Part shown: one piece after another, positions 27,995 through 37,655 of the stretch | Layout: each line of letters begins with the position of its first letter | How positions within the stretch are numbered: position 1 is the stretch's first letter | NCBI GenBank assembly: GCA_903860975.1 | Contig: CAIOSI010000040.1 | Coordinates: forward strand, 1 to 64,000 | Source: an uncultured Alphaproteobacteria bacterium | GTDB taxonomy: Bacteria > Pseudomonadota > Alphaproteobacteria > Caulobacterales > Caulobacteraceae | DNA: 64,000 nt | Direction: 5' to 3' | The notes under the pieces: model-generated | The model's database searches: none | Told to the model about the DNA's origin: nothing | The model's input: only the letters and a program-made list of their open reading frames with translations | Made by a program: the position numbers and the translations under genes

Positions 27995-29179
27995 ATGAAA
28001 ATGGACCTCAATGAAACGCCCGAGATGACGGCGTTCCGCGGCCAGGTGAGGGATTTCCTCAAGGCCCGCCGAGACGACTACGCAGATGGCGCGGCTCGGG
28101 ATCCGTTGGCCTGGCAGCTTCTGTTGATCGAGCACGGATACGCAGCGCGGACCATCCCGCGTGAATACGGCGGCTTTGGCGCCGAGCCCGACGTTTTGAA
28201 GGGTCGCATCATCGCCGAGGAATTCATCGCCGCCAGCGCGCCACGCGGCCTGACGGGGCAGGGCATTTCGATGTTGGTCCCAACGCTTCTGGAGGTCGGA
28301 TCAGACGAGCAAAAGAAGCGTTGGATCGGACCGACCCTGCGCGGTGAAATTGTCTGGTGTCAGGGCTATTCCGAGCCGGGTGCAGGGTCCGATCTCGCAA
28401 ACCTCCAGACCAAGGCCGTCGAGGACGGCGATGACTTTGTCATTTCGGGCTCGAAGATTTGGACGAGCACGGCGCATCTTGCCCAGATGATGTTTTGCTT
28501 GGTCAGGACCGAGCCGCAAGCTGCCAAGCACGAGGGCATCTCCTACGTCCTGATCCCGATGGATACGCCCGGGATTGATGTCCGGCCGCTGAAGACCATG
28601 ACCGGCGGATCTGAGTTCAACGAGATCTTCTTCAGCGACGTCAGGGTGCCGCAAAGCCAGGTCGTTGGGGGGCGCGGGCGCGGCTGGTTCGTGGCCAATA
28701 CAACGCTCAAACATGAGCGCGGAATGCTCGGTGATCCAAACGCTACAGAAGCGCGGCTCAATGCTTTGATCGAGTTGATGAAATCGGAGTCTGTCGACGG
28801 GCAAAGGATCATTGAAAATCCCATCTTCCGCGATCGCCTAATGCAGCTTCAGGGCCGAGTTTTATCCATGAGATGCAACGGGTTAAGACTCCTTACTTCA
28901 CAAATCACTGGAGAGTCTGCAGGGATTGCTGCGCTCATCGTCAAACTGCAGGGCTGCGAACTCAACCACCAGCTCGCGGCCTTAGCGATCGATGCGCTTG
29001 GCGAGCTCGGCATTCTCTACCATGACGGCTCGCATCTTCGCGCGAAAGGCCGATGGCAGTGGAATTATATGTTCGACCTTGGCCTGATCATTGGCGGCGG
29101 CACCGCCCAAATCCAGAAAAACATCATCTCCGAACGTGGCCTCGGCATGCCGCGCGAACCCAAGCCTGCGGTGCTTTGA
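27995..29179 (+). CDS. Acyl-CoA dehydrogenase
   Basis: WCQGYSEPGAGSDLANLQTKA, SGSKIWTSTAH, MTGGSEFNEIFFSDVRVP. Confidence 0.93.
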   Translation: MKMDLNETPEMTAFRGQVRDFLKARRDDYADGAARDPLAWQLLLIEHGYAARTIPREYGGFGAEPDVLKGRIIAEEFIAASAPRGLTGQGISMLVPTLLEVGSDEQKKRWIGPTLRGEIVWCQGYSEPGAGSDLANLQTKAVEDGDDFVISGSKIWTSTAHLAQMMFCLVRTEPQAAKHEGISYVLIPMDTPGIDVRPLKTMTGGSEFNEIFFSDVRVPQSQVVGGRGRGWFVANTTLKHERGMLGDPNATEARLNALIELMKSESVDGQRIIENPIFRDRLMQLQGRVLSMRCNGLRLLTSQITGESAGIAALIVKLQGCELNHQLAALAIDALGELGILYHDGSHLRAKGRWQWNYMFDLGLIIGGGTAQIQKNIISERGLGMPREPKPAVL

Positions 29180-29182
29180 GCC

Positions 29183-30265
29183 ATGGATTTCTCGCTTACC
29201 CAAGACCAACGGATGATGCAGGAGAGTTTGGGCCGTACGCTTGCCGAGGCAAGCTCTTTGGGCCGGGTCCGCAAGTTTGCCGGCGACCTCACCGATAGGG
29301 GTGACGACATCTGGAAGGCGCTGGCCGATTTCGGTCTGGCAGGGATGGTGATTCCCGAAGCGTTCGGCGGACTAGGCTTGACGCTGCTTGATGCGGCGCT
29401 GGCCTCGGAGGCTCTGGGCGCTGCCGTAGCGCCTGCGCCTTTCCTGGGCACGGTGCTCGCAAGCTTGGCGCTGTTGCGTGGGGGCTCGCCTGAGCAACAG
29501 GCACAGTGGTTGGCGAAAATGGCGTCTGGCGACGTCGTCGCGGTGGCGGTGATTTCGGAACAGATCGCAGGCGCGCGGGATGACGCGGGCGTCGTCGCCG
29601 TTGGTGGCAAGCTCAACGGCAAGGCGCTGTTCGTACCTGGCGGCATGGCGGCCGGTTTGCTGATCGTCGCAGACACGGCCGATCGGCTGCATTTGGTGCA
29701 GGGCGAGACTGCGGGTCTGACGCGAACGTTCATGCCAGGTCTCGATGAGACCCGACGCCTCACCGAGTTGACCTTCGTCGATGTCGTCGCAGAGCCGTTG
29801 GGAGCTGGACCGCAGCTGCTAACTGCGCTGCGCGACGCCGGATGGATCTTGATCGCCGCTGACAGCCTGGGCGCATCCCAAGCTATGCTCGACAGGGCTG
29901 TTGCCTATGCCAAGGAGCGGCGCCAATTCGATCGCGTGATCGGATCTTTTCAGGCCGTTAAGCACATGTGCGCCGAAATGGCCGCAGAGCTTGAGCCCTG
30001 CCGATCACTGATCTGGTACGCCGCCTATGCTTTTGACGCCGCACCGGCCGAGGCTTCGCTGATGGCCGCCCACGCCAAGGCGCTCACGTCCGAGGTTGGC
30101 CGGTTCATCGCGCGCACCTCGACCGAGGTCCATGGCGGTATGGGCATCACCGACCTTCTGGGACTTCATTTCTGGTTCAAACGCCTCGGCCTCAACCGCC
30201 AACTGCTTGGCGGACCCGAGCGCGTGCGCGAGATCGCAGCGAAGCTGCAGGGGTTGGCGGCCTAG
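29183..30265 (+). CDS. Acyl-CoA dehydrogenase (second subunit-like partner)
   Basis: MDFSLTQDQRMMQESLGR, YAKERRQFDRVIGSFQAVKHMCAEM, EVHGGMGITDLLGLHFWFKR; 3 bp downstream of the previous acyl-CoA dehydrogenase. Confidence 0.92.
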   Translation: MDFSLTQDQRMMQESLGRTLAEASSLGRVRKFAGDLTDRGDDIWKALADFGLAGMVIPEAFGGLGLTLLDAALASEALGAAVAPAPFLGTVLASLALLRGGSPEQQAQWLAKMASGDVVAVAVISEQIAGARDDAGVVAVGGKLNGKALFVPGGMAAGLLIVADTADRLHLVQGETAGLTRTFMPGLDETRRLTELTFVDVVAEPLGAGPQLLTALRDAGWILIAADSLGASQAMLDRAVAYAKERRQFDRVIGSFQAVKHMCAEMAAELEPCRSLIWYAAYAFDAAPAEASLMAAHAKALTSEVGRFIARTSTEVHGGMGITDLLGLHFWFKRLGLNRQLLGGPERVREIAAKLQGLAA

Positions 30266-30298
30266 GCGTCGAGGCCGGTCTTTTGTGTTCCCCGCGCT

Positions 30299-31798
30299 TC
30301 AGGCGTGAGTTGGTGGGATGCGATGGGCCCAGGGCTGTGCGGCCTCGAGTTCATAGGCCAGTTCGAAAAGCGTGCGCTCGTTGCCAGCGCGGGCTGAGAT
30401 CATGGTTCCGATCGGCAACCCGGCCTGGCTCCAGCTGAGCGGGATGCTCATCGACGGAGCGCCGGCGATATTGTGGATGGGCGGGTAGCCGACGTATGCC
30501 TTCAGCCGCGCGACCAAAGTCTCGAAGGGGACGCCAGGCGCGACCTCGCCCAATAACGGCGGTCCTGACGATACCACCGGTGAGACGACGACGTCGAAAC
30601 GGTAGGCTGGGAACCAGGTGTCATAGGCTAGCGCATTGGCGTTCAATCGTTGGAGCGCAGCGCCAAGCGCCTCGGGCGACGTCGCGTGGGCCATCTCGAC
30701 CAGTCCAAGGCTGAACGGTTCAAGCTCACGGTGATCGGGCGCACGAGAAATGGTGCGCCCAATGTTGTCAGCGAAGTCCTTTGCGCCCATCGCCCAAAGC
30801 GTCAGGAAATCATCGATGAACTGGGTGCCGTCAAAGGGAAGGTGGGTGTAGTCGATGTGGTGTCCAAGGCCGGCCAGAAGCTTAATGGCGTTATCCGTCG
30901 CCGCCATCACATCGGGTTGTGGTCGATGGCCGAGCCCATTTTCCACAAGGACTCCAATACGCAACCGGCGTTTCGAAGGTGAGCTCACCAGACCGACCGG
31001 AGGTCGCTGCGCATGGGCACCGGTATCTTCATTGACGGCGAAGAAGGCTGCGCTGTCGCGCACGCTGCGGGTCAGAACGTGCCGCGTACCGATGTCGCTG
31101 ATCCTGGTTTCGTCCATCGTGCCGAGCATCCGCCCGCGCGAAGGTTTCAGGCCGAAAAGGCCACAGTGGGACGCTGGAATGCGGATCGAGCCACCGCTAT
31201 CCGTCGCTTCGCTGGCGGCAACGATTCCAGCTGCAACGGCGACGGCTGCCCCGCCGGAGGATCCGCCGCAGGAGCGGTTCAAGTCCCACGGATTGCGAGT
31301 GAGGCCCGTGGCCAAAGGCTCGGTCGTGGGAAGGAAGGCCGCCTCCGGCGTCGCCGATTTGCCGATGACGATAACGCCGGCGCGATCGAAGGCGTCGATG
31401 AAGGCTGACTGCGTCGTGGCCCGAGGCGCGTTTCGTCCCGCCTGAGACCCGAAGCGGGTCGGCAGACCGACGTAGTCGTCGATATCCTTGATCAGAAACG
31501 GCAAGCCCCCGAACGGCCCTGCAGGGGTGCCCGCCCGCGCCCGCGTCAATGCCCGATCGAAGTCGGAATTGACGATGCAGTTGAGGGTTCCCTGCAGGGC
31601 TTCTGCCCGGTTAATCGCGGTCTCAACTGCCTCAGCCGCAGTAAGCTCGCCGCGCCGGATACTGGCTGCGAGCGCGGTGGCGTCCGGCCACGGTGAGGTC
31701 GCAGCAGGTGTGGGGAGGGACTTTGCGGCTGCCAGCACATGACCGCTCGCCAGTCCTGCCGGCACCGCAGCCAGAGCCCGGCGAGTGATTTGGGTCAT
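30299..31798 (-). CDS. Amidase signature family protein
   Basis: GLPFLIKDIDDYVG, NPWDLNRSCGGSSGGAAVAVAAGIVAASEATDSGGSIRIPASHCGLFGLKPSRGR; start placed at MTQITRRALAAV, longer ORF would overlap the upstream gene. Confidence 0.92.
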   Translation of the reverse strand: MTQITRRALAAVPAGLASGHVLAAAKSLPTPAATSPWPDATALAASIRRGELTAAEAVETAINRAEALQGTLNCIVNSDFDRALTRARAGTPAGPFGGLPFLIKDIDDYVGLPTRFGSQAGRNAPRATTQSAFIDAFDRAGVIVIGKSATPEAAFLPTTEPLATGLTRNPWDLNRSCGGSSGGAAVAVAAGIVAASEATDSGGSIRIPASHCGLFGLKPSRGRMLGTMDETRISDIGTRHVLTRSVRDSAAFFAVNEDTGAHAQRPPVGLVSSPSKRRLRIGVLVENGLGHRPQPDVMAATDNAIKLLAGLGHHIDYTHLPFDGTQFIDDFLTLWAMGAKDFADNIGRTISRAPDHRELEPFSLGLVEMAHATSPEALGAALQRLNANALAYDTWFPAYRFDVVVSPVVSSGPPLLGEVAPGVPFETLVARLKAYVGYPPIHNIAGAPSMSIPLSWSQAGLPIGTMISARAGNERTLFELAYELEAAQPWAHRIPPTHA

Positions 31799-31904
31799 GA
31801 CGCCTCTCTCATTTACCCCCACTTGGCCGGCGTTGGGCTGACTAGGCAATGGGCAAGGCGGCTGCCGTGGTCGCCACGCAAGCTCGAGAGGCCAAGCTCG
31901 GGGC

Positions 31905-33995
31905 CTAGCCAGACAGGCTGCGGCGCCAAAGGTTGTCACCGATGTGTTCGAACCCATTGTCGCTGTAGATGTGACGCACCGGGGTGTTGCGCGATGTTTC
32001 GATGATCCGCGCGCGGACTTCGGTGTGGTCTTCGCCCAACGTTTCCAGAATGAATTGGACGAACCGGTGCTCGACACCCAGGCCAAGCACCCGGCAACTG
32101 AGCGCCAGACCCGTAATTTCACCGTCTTCGATCACCGCCGCGCCGACCAGTCCGTGGTCTCCGAAGCGGTCGGACACCTGCATGGCGTAGATCATGGCGT
32201 CGGGTCGACGCAAAAGTGCATCGAGTTCTGCAGCGGAATACTTCGCGCCCGTGGCGTTGAACTGGGTGGTGCGATTGAAGAGCTCTTCCACGCGACGCAG
32301 TGATGCGGCCCCTGCGTCCAAGCGCGCGATGGTCGTCTGGACATTGAGCGAGGCTAGGAATTCGTTCTGATCTGAGGCGTTGGCTTGCGTCTGTTGCCGC
32401 TGGAGCTGGGCTTGAGTCATGGCTGTGCGTGAGGCCGACTCCTGCGTCACCCGAGGCGCCTGCAGGCGCGGGTCTGTCAGGAGACGCCGCCGCAGGCTGA
32501 ATAGCTCCTCGCCCCAGACTTCCACCTCAGGCAACCGCTGCAGGACATTTTCCCGCTCGATGGGATTGTCATCGATGAACAGGAAAGTCTCGAGCGCAAA
32601 GCCCAGTTCATTGGCGATGGAACTGATATTCTCGACCTTGTCTCCCCAGTTGACCCGCCAAGTGACGAAGTCGTCGGGGGTGAGCAGACGCTCATGCGGG
32701 TAGTGATCTTCGTAGGTCCAGAGTTCGCGGACCGTCGCCTCGTCGTTCTTGCTCACACAGGCCAGCAGGATGCCCCGCTGCTTCAAGGCCAGCAACGCTT
32801 CATGCAGACCGAAGAACAGGCCGATGTAGGAAAACGGGCCGCTGATCTCTGGCGTCCAGGCGAACGGAGTTCCGGTCTCGGCCAGTACGCCCGGCCAGAG
32901 CACGCCGTCCAGGTCAACAATAACGCACTTTTTGCGGCCAAGACCGCTGACGATCATCAGGGCGTCGACGTGGGCCTTCGCCATAACCGCCTCGCGGCCG
33001 TACGGATCTCCTGCGAGCAATTGGGCGAGTGGCGCGGTGTCGGGGAAAATATGGTGCACGGCGGACTTCTCGTCATCCGGACGCTGCAACATCCAGCCTG
33101 GAGAGCCGAAATGGGTGAAGCCAACCTGGCCGTCATCCAGCAGGCGTTCCGATCCTGTCGCGGCTAACCCGGCGGCGACGTCGACGACGTGAACGTCTGA
33201 ATAGTTTTCCGCCAGGTCGGACAAGAGCACATTGGCCAAACGGAAGCGGTTGCGGTGCCCATAGGCGCCACGATCAGCCAGTCCCAGCGGTTGCACGGTG
33301 GGCTCTGGAAGGTTGTCGATGAGGATCGGGGCCGCGGTCTGTTCTCGCAGGCCTTCGATCATCTGACGCGCCTGAGCGATGTAGGGGGCACACGGCGGTG
33401 CTGTGCTGTCGGGCAGCAGGGGATCGGTTATCGCGTAACGCGCCGAAAGGGCGCCGATAATGATGGCGTCATGTTTGCGCTCGCCGGCCAGGCGCAGGTC
33501 ATCAGGGAAGGTCGCCGCAATCCGCAGGTCAATCCCGCGGGCGGCGGCCTCCCGACGCATGAAGTCGGCCTCCATTTGGATGTCGCAATCGCCGAACAGG
33601 AGAACCTCGAGGCGCGGGCCATCGACGGTGAGATCCTCAGTCCCCAAGGCTGCGCCCGCCGACCAATAGGCCTCCACGCCTTCCTTGGCCTTCCTTCGGA
33701 ACCGTTCCAAAGCTTCGGCCGGGTCGCGGCCGTAGTAGCTGCCGAGCGCCTGCGTCTGTTCTGCAAGTTCTTCTGCCGGTGTTTTGTTGGTCAGAATTCC
33801 GCGCTCGATCAGCGCGGCAAAACCGGCCTCGCCTGGACCATCGGCGGAGAGGTCTCGTGGGGTGCGAAAGAACTCGATCATTTCCGCAAGCTCGGCGTCG
33901 GCCACCAAGCGTGTGTGGGTGATCGCATGGATGACCAGCACGCGGCTCTCGCCGACCGGCAGGAGGTGCACGAACTGCGAGAGGCGCAAGGTCAT
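31905..33995 (-). CDS. HAD-IIIC (FkbH-like) phosphatase-type protein with an N-terminal extension
   Basis: KCVIVDLDGVLWPGVLAE, CVSKNDEATVRELW, FLFIDDNPIERENV, C-terminal RVEELFNRTTQFNATGAKYS ... GNAT-like VLGLGVEHRFVQFIL. Confidence 0.88.
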   Translation of the reverse strand: MTLRLSQFVHLLPVGESRVLVIHAITHTRLVADAELAEMIEFFRTPRDLSADGPGEAGFAALIERGILTNKTPAEELAEQTQALGSYYGRDPAEALERFRRKAKEGVEAYWSAGAALGTEDLTVDGPRLEVLLFGDCDIQMEADFMRREAAARGIDLRIAATFPDDLRLAGERKHDAIIIGALSARYAITDPLLPDSTAPPCAPYIAQARQMIEGLREQTAAPILIDNLPEPTVQPLGLADRGAYGHRNRFRLANVLLSDLAENYSDVHVVDVAAGLAATGSERLLDDGQVGFTHFGSPGWMLQRPDDEKSAVHHIFPDTAPLAQLLAGDPYGREAVMAKAHVDALMIVSGLGRKKCVIVDLDGVLWPGVLAETGTPFAWTPEISGPFSYIGLFFGLHEALLALKQRGILLACVSKNDEATVRELWTYEDHYPHERLLTPDDFVTWRVNWGDKVENISSIANELGFALETFLFIDDNPIERENVLQRLPEVEVWGEELFSLRRRLLTDPRLQAPRVTQESASRTAMTQAQLQRQQTQANASDQNEFLASLNVQTTIARLDAGAASLRRVEELFNRTTQFNATGAKYSAAELDALLRRPDAMIYAMQVSDRFGDHGLVGAAVIEDGEITGLALSCRVLGLGVEHRFVQFILETLGEDHTEVRARIIETSRNTPVRHIYSDNGFEHIGDNLWRRSLSG

Positions 33996-34063
33996 CGACT
34001 GCGTTCCATGAGGCCCACCATCAAGGCCCGAGTCCCAGGTTTTACCGAGGCGGCTTTGACAGA

Positions 34064-36163
34064 TTACTTCGGCAGGTGACTGTCATACCAAGCGAGCCAG
34101 CGCTCCATGCGGTCCTTCAGAAAGCTAGGCCGCGTAAGGCCGTGAAACTGGCCCGGATAGATAATCAGGCCGGTATCGATGCCCCGGCTGCGCAGCGCCT
34201 CATACATCTGCTCGCTGTTCTGCAGCGGGACGTTGAAATCTTTGTCGCCCGCCATGAATAGGGTCGGGGTGGTGATTCGAGCGTTCTGGTAGAACGGGTA
34301 ACTGAGCTTCATCCAGACGCTGGGGTTCTCCCAGGGCCGACCGAGTTCGGTCTCGTAATCTAAGGCGTATTGGTCGGTGCCGTAGCCGGCTAACAAATTG
34401 GAGATTGAGGCTCCGCTGACCGCGGCCTTGAAGCGCTTGTCGCTTGCGATCAGGTAGTTGGTCAGGATGCCGCCATAGCTCCAGCCGCCGACCACGAGCC
34501 GGTTCGGGTCTGCGACGCCGCGCGCGACGGCATCGTCCACAGCGCTCAAGGCGTCCTGCACATCGACCGTGCCCCATTTCGCGTAGATCGCGCTGGAGTA
34601 GGCCTGGCCACGGCCCGTGCCGCCTCGGAAGTTGGAGGCGGCGACGGCATAGCCGTGACCCGCGTAGATCTGCCAATCCAGAGAGAAGGCGGCGGGCAGT
34701 TGCGACTGCGGGCCGCCATGATTGAACAGCATAGTGGGCAGGCGCACGCCGGCCTTCGCGTGGGGCGGTGTGACGAGGAAGCCATGTACCTCTGTACCGT
34801 CCTGACTTTTGAAGCTCGTGCGCACGGTGGGCGCGATATCAACCTGTCTCAACCATGTATCGTTTTGGTGGCTGAGTTGTCGCACAGCGCCTGATGCTTC
34901 CACGGCGTAGACTTCTGGGGGTGCTGTGGGCGTCGACAGCAACGCGGCGATGGCGGTGCCAACCGCAGGCGAGGGCGCGCTGAAGGTGCGCCAGCCACCG
35001 ACGAAGGTTTTCACGGGGCCGCCGGCTCCAGGGACCTCGGCGATCACCGCGGCCTCGTCATCTTCCTCGATAAAGCGGATCGTTCGGCCGTCGCTTGACC
35101 ACCGGGGATGGGACACATTGCGGTCCAGCGTGGCGGTCAGGATCCTTGCCCCGCCCCCTGAGGCAGGAACAACCGCAAGGCTGCGCACGCCATAGCCGAT
35201 CAACTTTACAGGGCCGCCTTGCAGATAAGCGATCTGGCGACCGTCGGGACTCCAGGCGGGATAACTGCCGGACTGGGCCGAATTGTTCTCACCTTCGAAG
35301 GTCGTCAGCGCCACTGGCTCTGACGCGGCGGGCCCGATTTTCACGACATAGAGATTGCTGTTGTAGCTTCGATCGGGATCGGCGGCGTGGTTGGAGACGA
35401 AGGCGAGGCTCTCGCCATCTGGCGACCAGGCCGGCAGCGCCTCAACATAGTCGCCGGTCGTCACCCGCGAGGCCGTCTCCTTCGCGACGTTGTAGAGCCA
35501 CAGGCGCTGCCGCTTGGCGCCGAGGTAGCCTTCGCGATCCTCCTTGAAATGGAAACGGTCGATCACGATTGGCTTGGGCGGCTTGTCCCTGGCGACGGCG
35601 AGGGTCGCGGCCGGCGAGGTCGCGCCAGCGCCCGGTTTTGGTGCCGCCGCATCGGGCTTGGTGACGGTGAGCGTTGTGGTTTTGGCGGCGTCGGCCTCGG
35701 GATCGGGGTCTTCAAGCACCAAGGCGATCCATTTTGAGTCTGGCGACCAGGCGTAGTCACTGACCGAGCCTTTGATCCCCGACAGCTTGCGGCCCTCGCC
35801 GCCGGCACGATCCATGATCCAGAGTTGGGCCTCGCCGCCCTCAGAGCCGCGGCCAGATACAAACGCCAGCCAATGGCCGTCAGGGCTGAAACGCGGTGTG
35901 GTTTCGCTCTCGCCATGGCGGTTGGTCAGCTGGATCGCGCGCAACCCGTCCCACGATGTCATCCATATGTGGCTGTAGCCCTTGTCGGCGGCCACATCGG
36001 TCCCGGCGACCGTGTAGGCCACCCACTGACCGTCGGGGGCGACTTGCGGATCGCTGACGCGCATCAGGCGCGCGATATCGTCGGGTGTGATGGGCCGGCC
36101 GTACGCCGTCGTCCCAAGCGCCGCAAGGGCCAATGCCACCGCGCCGGTCATCCGTCTCGCCAT
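34064..36163 (-). CDS. S9-family peptidase (acylaminoacyl/dipeptidyl-peptidase-like), exported
   Basis: TolB-like propeller; NHGGPQSQLP, VVGGWSYGGILTNYLIASDKRF, AGDKDFNVPLQNSEQMYEALRSRG, PGQFHG. Confidence 0.92.
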   Translation of the reverse strand: MARRMTGAVALALAALGTTAYGRPITPDDIARLMRVSDPQVAPDGQWVAYTVAGTDVAADKGYSHIWMTSWDGLRAIQLTNRHGESETTPRFSPDGHWLAFVSGRGSEGGEAQLWIMDRAGGEGRKLSGIKGSVSDYAWSPDSKWIALVLEDPDPEADAAKTTTLTVTKPDAAAPKPGAGATSPAATLAVARDKPPKPIVIDRFHFKEDREGYLGAKRQRLWLYNVAKETASRVTTGDYVEALPAWSPDGESLAFVSNHAADPDRSYNSNLYVVKIGPAASEPVALTTFEGENNSAQSGSYPAWSPDGRQIAYLQGGPVKLIGYGVRSLAVVPASGGGARILTATLDRNVSHPRWSSDGRTIRFIEEDDEAAVIAEVPGAGGPVKTFVGGWRTFSAPSPAVGTAIAALLSTPTAPPEVYAVEASGAVRQLSHQNDTWLRQVDIAPTVRTSFKSQDGTEVHGFLVTPPHAKAGVRLPTMLFNHGGPQSQLPAAFSLDWQIYAGHGYAVAASNFRGGTGRGQAYSSAIYAKWGTVDVQDALSAVDDAVARGVADPNRLVVGGWSYGGILTNYLIASDKRFKAAVSGASISNLLAGYGTDQYALDYETELGRPWENPSVWMKLSYPFYQNARITTPTLFMAGDKDFNVPLQNSEQMYEALRSRGIDTGLIIYPGQFHGLTRPSFLKDRMERWLAWYDSHLPK

Positions 36164-36229
36164 GAAGATTCTCCCCGATCCGCCTTGCCTATCAGGCAAT
36201 GCGGGGCTGCGGGAATGGCGAAGCTCTGG

Positions 36230-37318
36230 TTAGGCTGGCCTCGGGGCTTTGGCTTTCACGCGCGGCTGTACCTTCGCCACGGAAAGCAGCGATTCTACGC
36301 AGTCTCGGATGGAGTCGTCCAAGGAGCGAAACCTTACGCCCGTCACGGCGCAGATGCGGTCGTTGCGCAGGTCGCTTTGGGCCCAGATGGCGCGGAAATC
36401 TGCCTCACGGGCCTGAATTCGCTCAGGGAAGGGGTCAACGACCTGCGGCCTGTCATATCCCAACTCCGGCAGCAGCCTGTCGATGTCGGCGCAAATATCC
36501 TCGACGTTCCGCATGTCCGTAGACCATGCGATGTAGCGTTCGCCGTTCTGAACTTCAGTGCTTTCCAAGAGTCGGACGTGACACTCAGCATCGTCACGAA
36601 CGTCCACGGTCATCCACGGCCGATAGACGTCGTTTTGGCGATAATCACCCAGCAGCATGGTCTCGATATTGTGCTGCCAGGGCCCCATGTCCTTCTGGTG
36701 GGCTGACTGAATCGGCCCGACATTATCGCCGGGGCAGCAGGTGATGGCGTCCCATGAAGCGCTTCCAGATCCGCTTTGGATCGCAGCTTCGGCGAAGGCG
36801 CGTTCAGCGATCAGCTTGGACATGGAATAGCCCTGACCGCGCTCCGGCGTGCGCTTGGGGTTCATTTCATCGGGATAGCGGTCTTCGTAGAAGACCGGCC
36901 GCCGGACGATCTCTTGCAGATCCATCTCGGAGATCACCGCGGCAATGCTGGAGGTCACGACCACGCGATTGACACTGCCCGATCCGTTCACGCTGGCGAT
37001 GATGTGATCGCAGGTGGAGCGAATATAGTCAGTGTCGGTGTAGCCGCTGACATGGCTGATGTGAGCAACGCCATGGCAGCCTTTGAAGATCTCGTCGAAA
37101 CAGCCCGGCTGGTCGAGGTCGGCGCTGTGGAGCGTCAGGCGGCCCGAGGCATAGCCTGGCATCGCCTTCAGAAAATCCGTCCGCGCGCCATCGTCGGCGT
37201 TGCGCACGCAAGCGCGAACACGGTAGCCCTTGTCCAGCAACAGGCGCACCACCCAGCCGCCGAGAAAACCCGCGGCTCCCGTGACGGCCACCACGCCACG
37301 CCTTGGAATTGGGGCCAT
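36230..37318 (-). CDS. NAD(P)-dependent epimerase/dehydratase (dihydroflavonol-4-reductase-like extended SDR)
   Basis: VVAVTGAAGFLGGWVVRLLLDKGYRVRACVRN, VVTSSIAAV, YSMSKLIAERAF. Confidence 0.9.
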   Translation of the reverse strand: MAPIPRRGVVAVTGAAGFLGGWVVRLLLDKGYRVRACVRNADDGARTDFLKAMPGYASGRLTLHSADLDQPGCFDEIFKGCHGVAHISHVSGYTDTDYIRSTCDHIIASVNGSGSVNRVVVTSSIAAVISEMDLQEIVRRPVFYEDRYPDEMNPKRTPERGQGYSMSKLIAERAFAEAAIQSGSGSASWDAITCCPGDNVGPIQSAHQKDMGPWQHNIETMLLGDYRQNDVYRPWMTVDVRDDAECHVRLLESTEVQNGERYIAWSTDMRNVEDICADIDRLLPELGYDRPQVVDPFPERIQAREADFRAIWAQSDLRNDRICAVTGVRFRSLDDSIRDCVESLLSVAKVQPRVKAKAPRPA

Positions 37319-37655
37319 GATCTGTTCCTCCCGTTGTTTGGTTGCGAAGTTCTAGACGCTGCCAAGCGTTCGCAGGAACGAAATTGTCAGGGACCTGGCC
37401 GGGCCCATCCGGTGGCCCCTCAGCTGGGCCGCTGCAGGCGCCTTCAAGGCAATGTCGGAAAGCCCGCTTGGAGGCCAAATTCCAAGGCCTCCTCAGAATT
37501 TGCCGCCCGCCGCTGCACGCCCTGGCGAATCGTCTGCGAGCCGGGCACGCCGCTCCAGCACTCTGCGTCGACCTCCTGTCTCGCCAGGACGACGCAGCAT
37601 CGCTAGGGTTGATCAGCTTAGACGTCGAAAAGGCGCACGGGCATGGGAGAACGAT

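Noticed and set aside
35825-37606. Long plus-strand ORFs (293 and 276 aa)
   Set aside because: Antisense to the S9 peptidase and SDR genes, which have strong motifs
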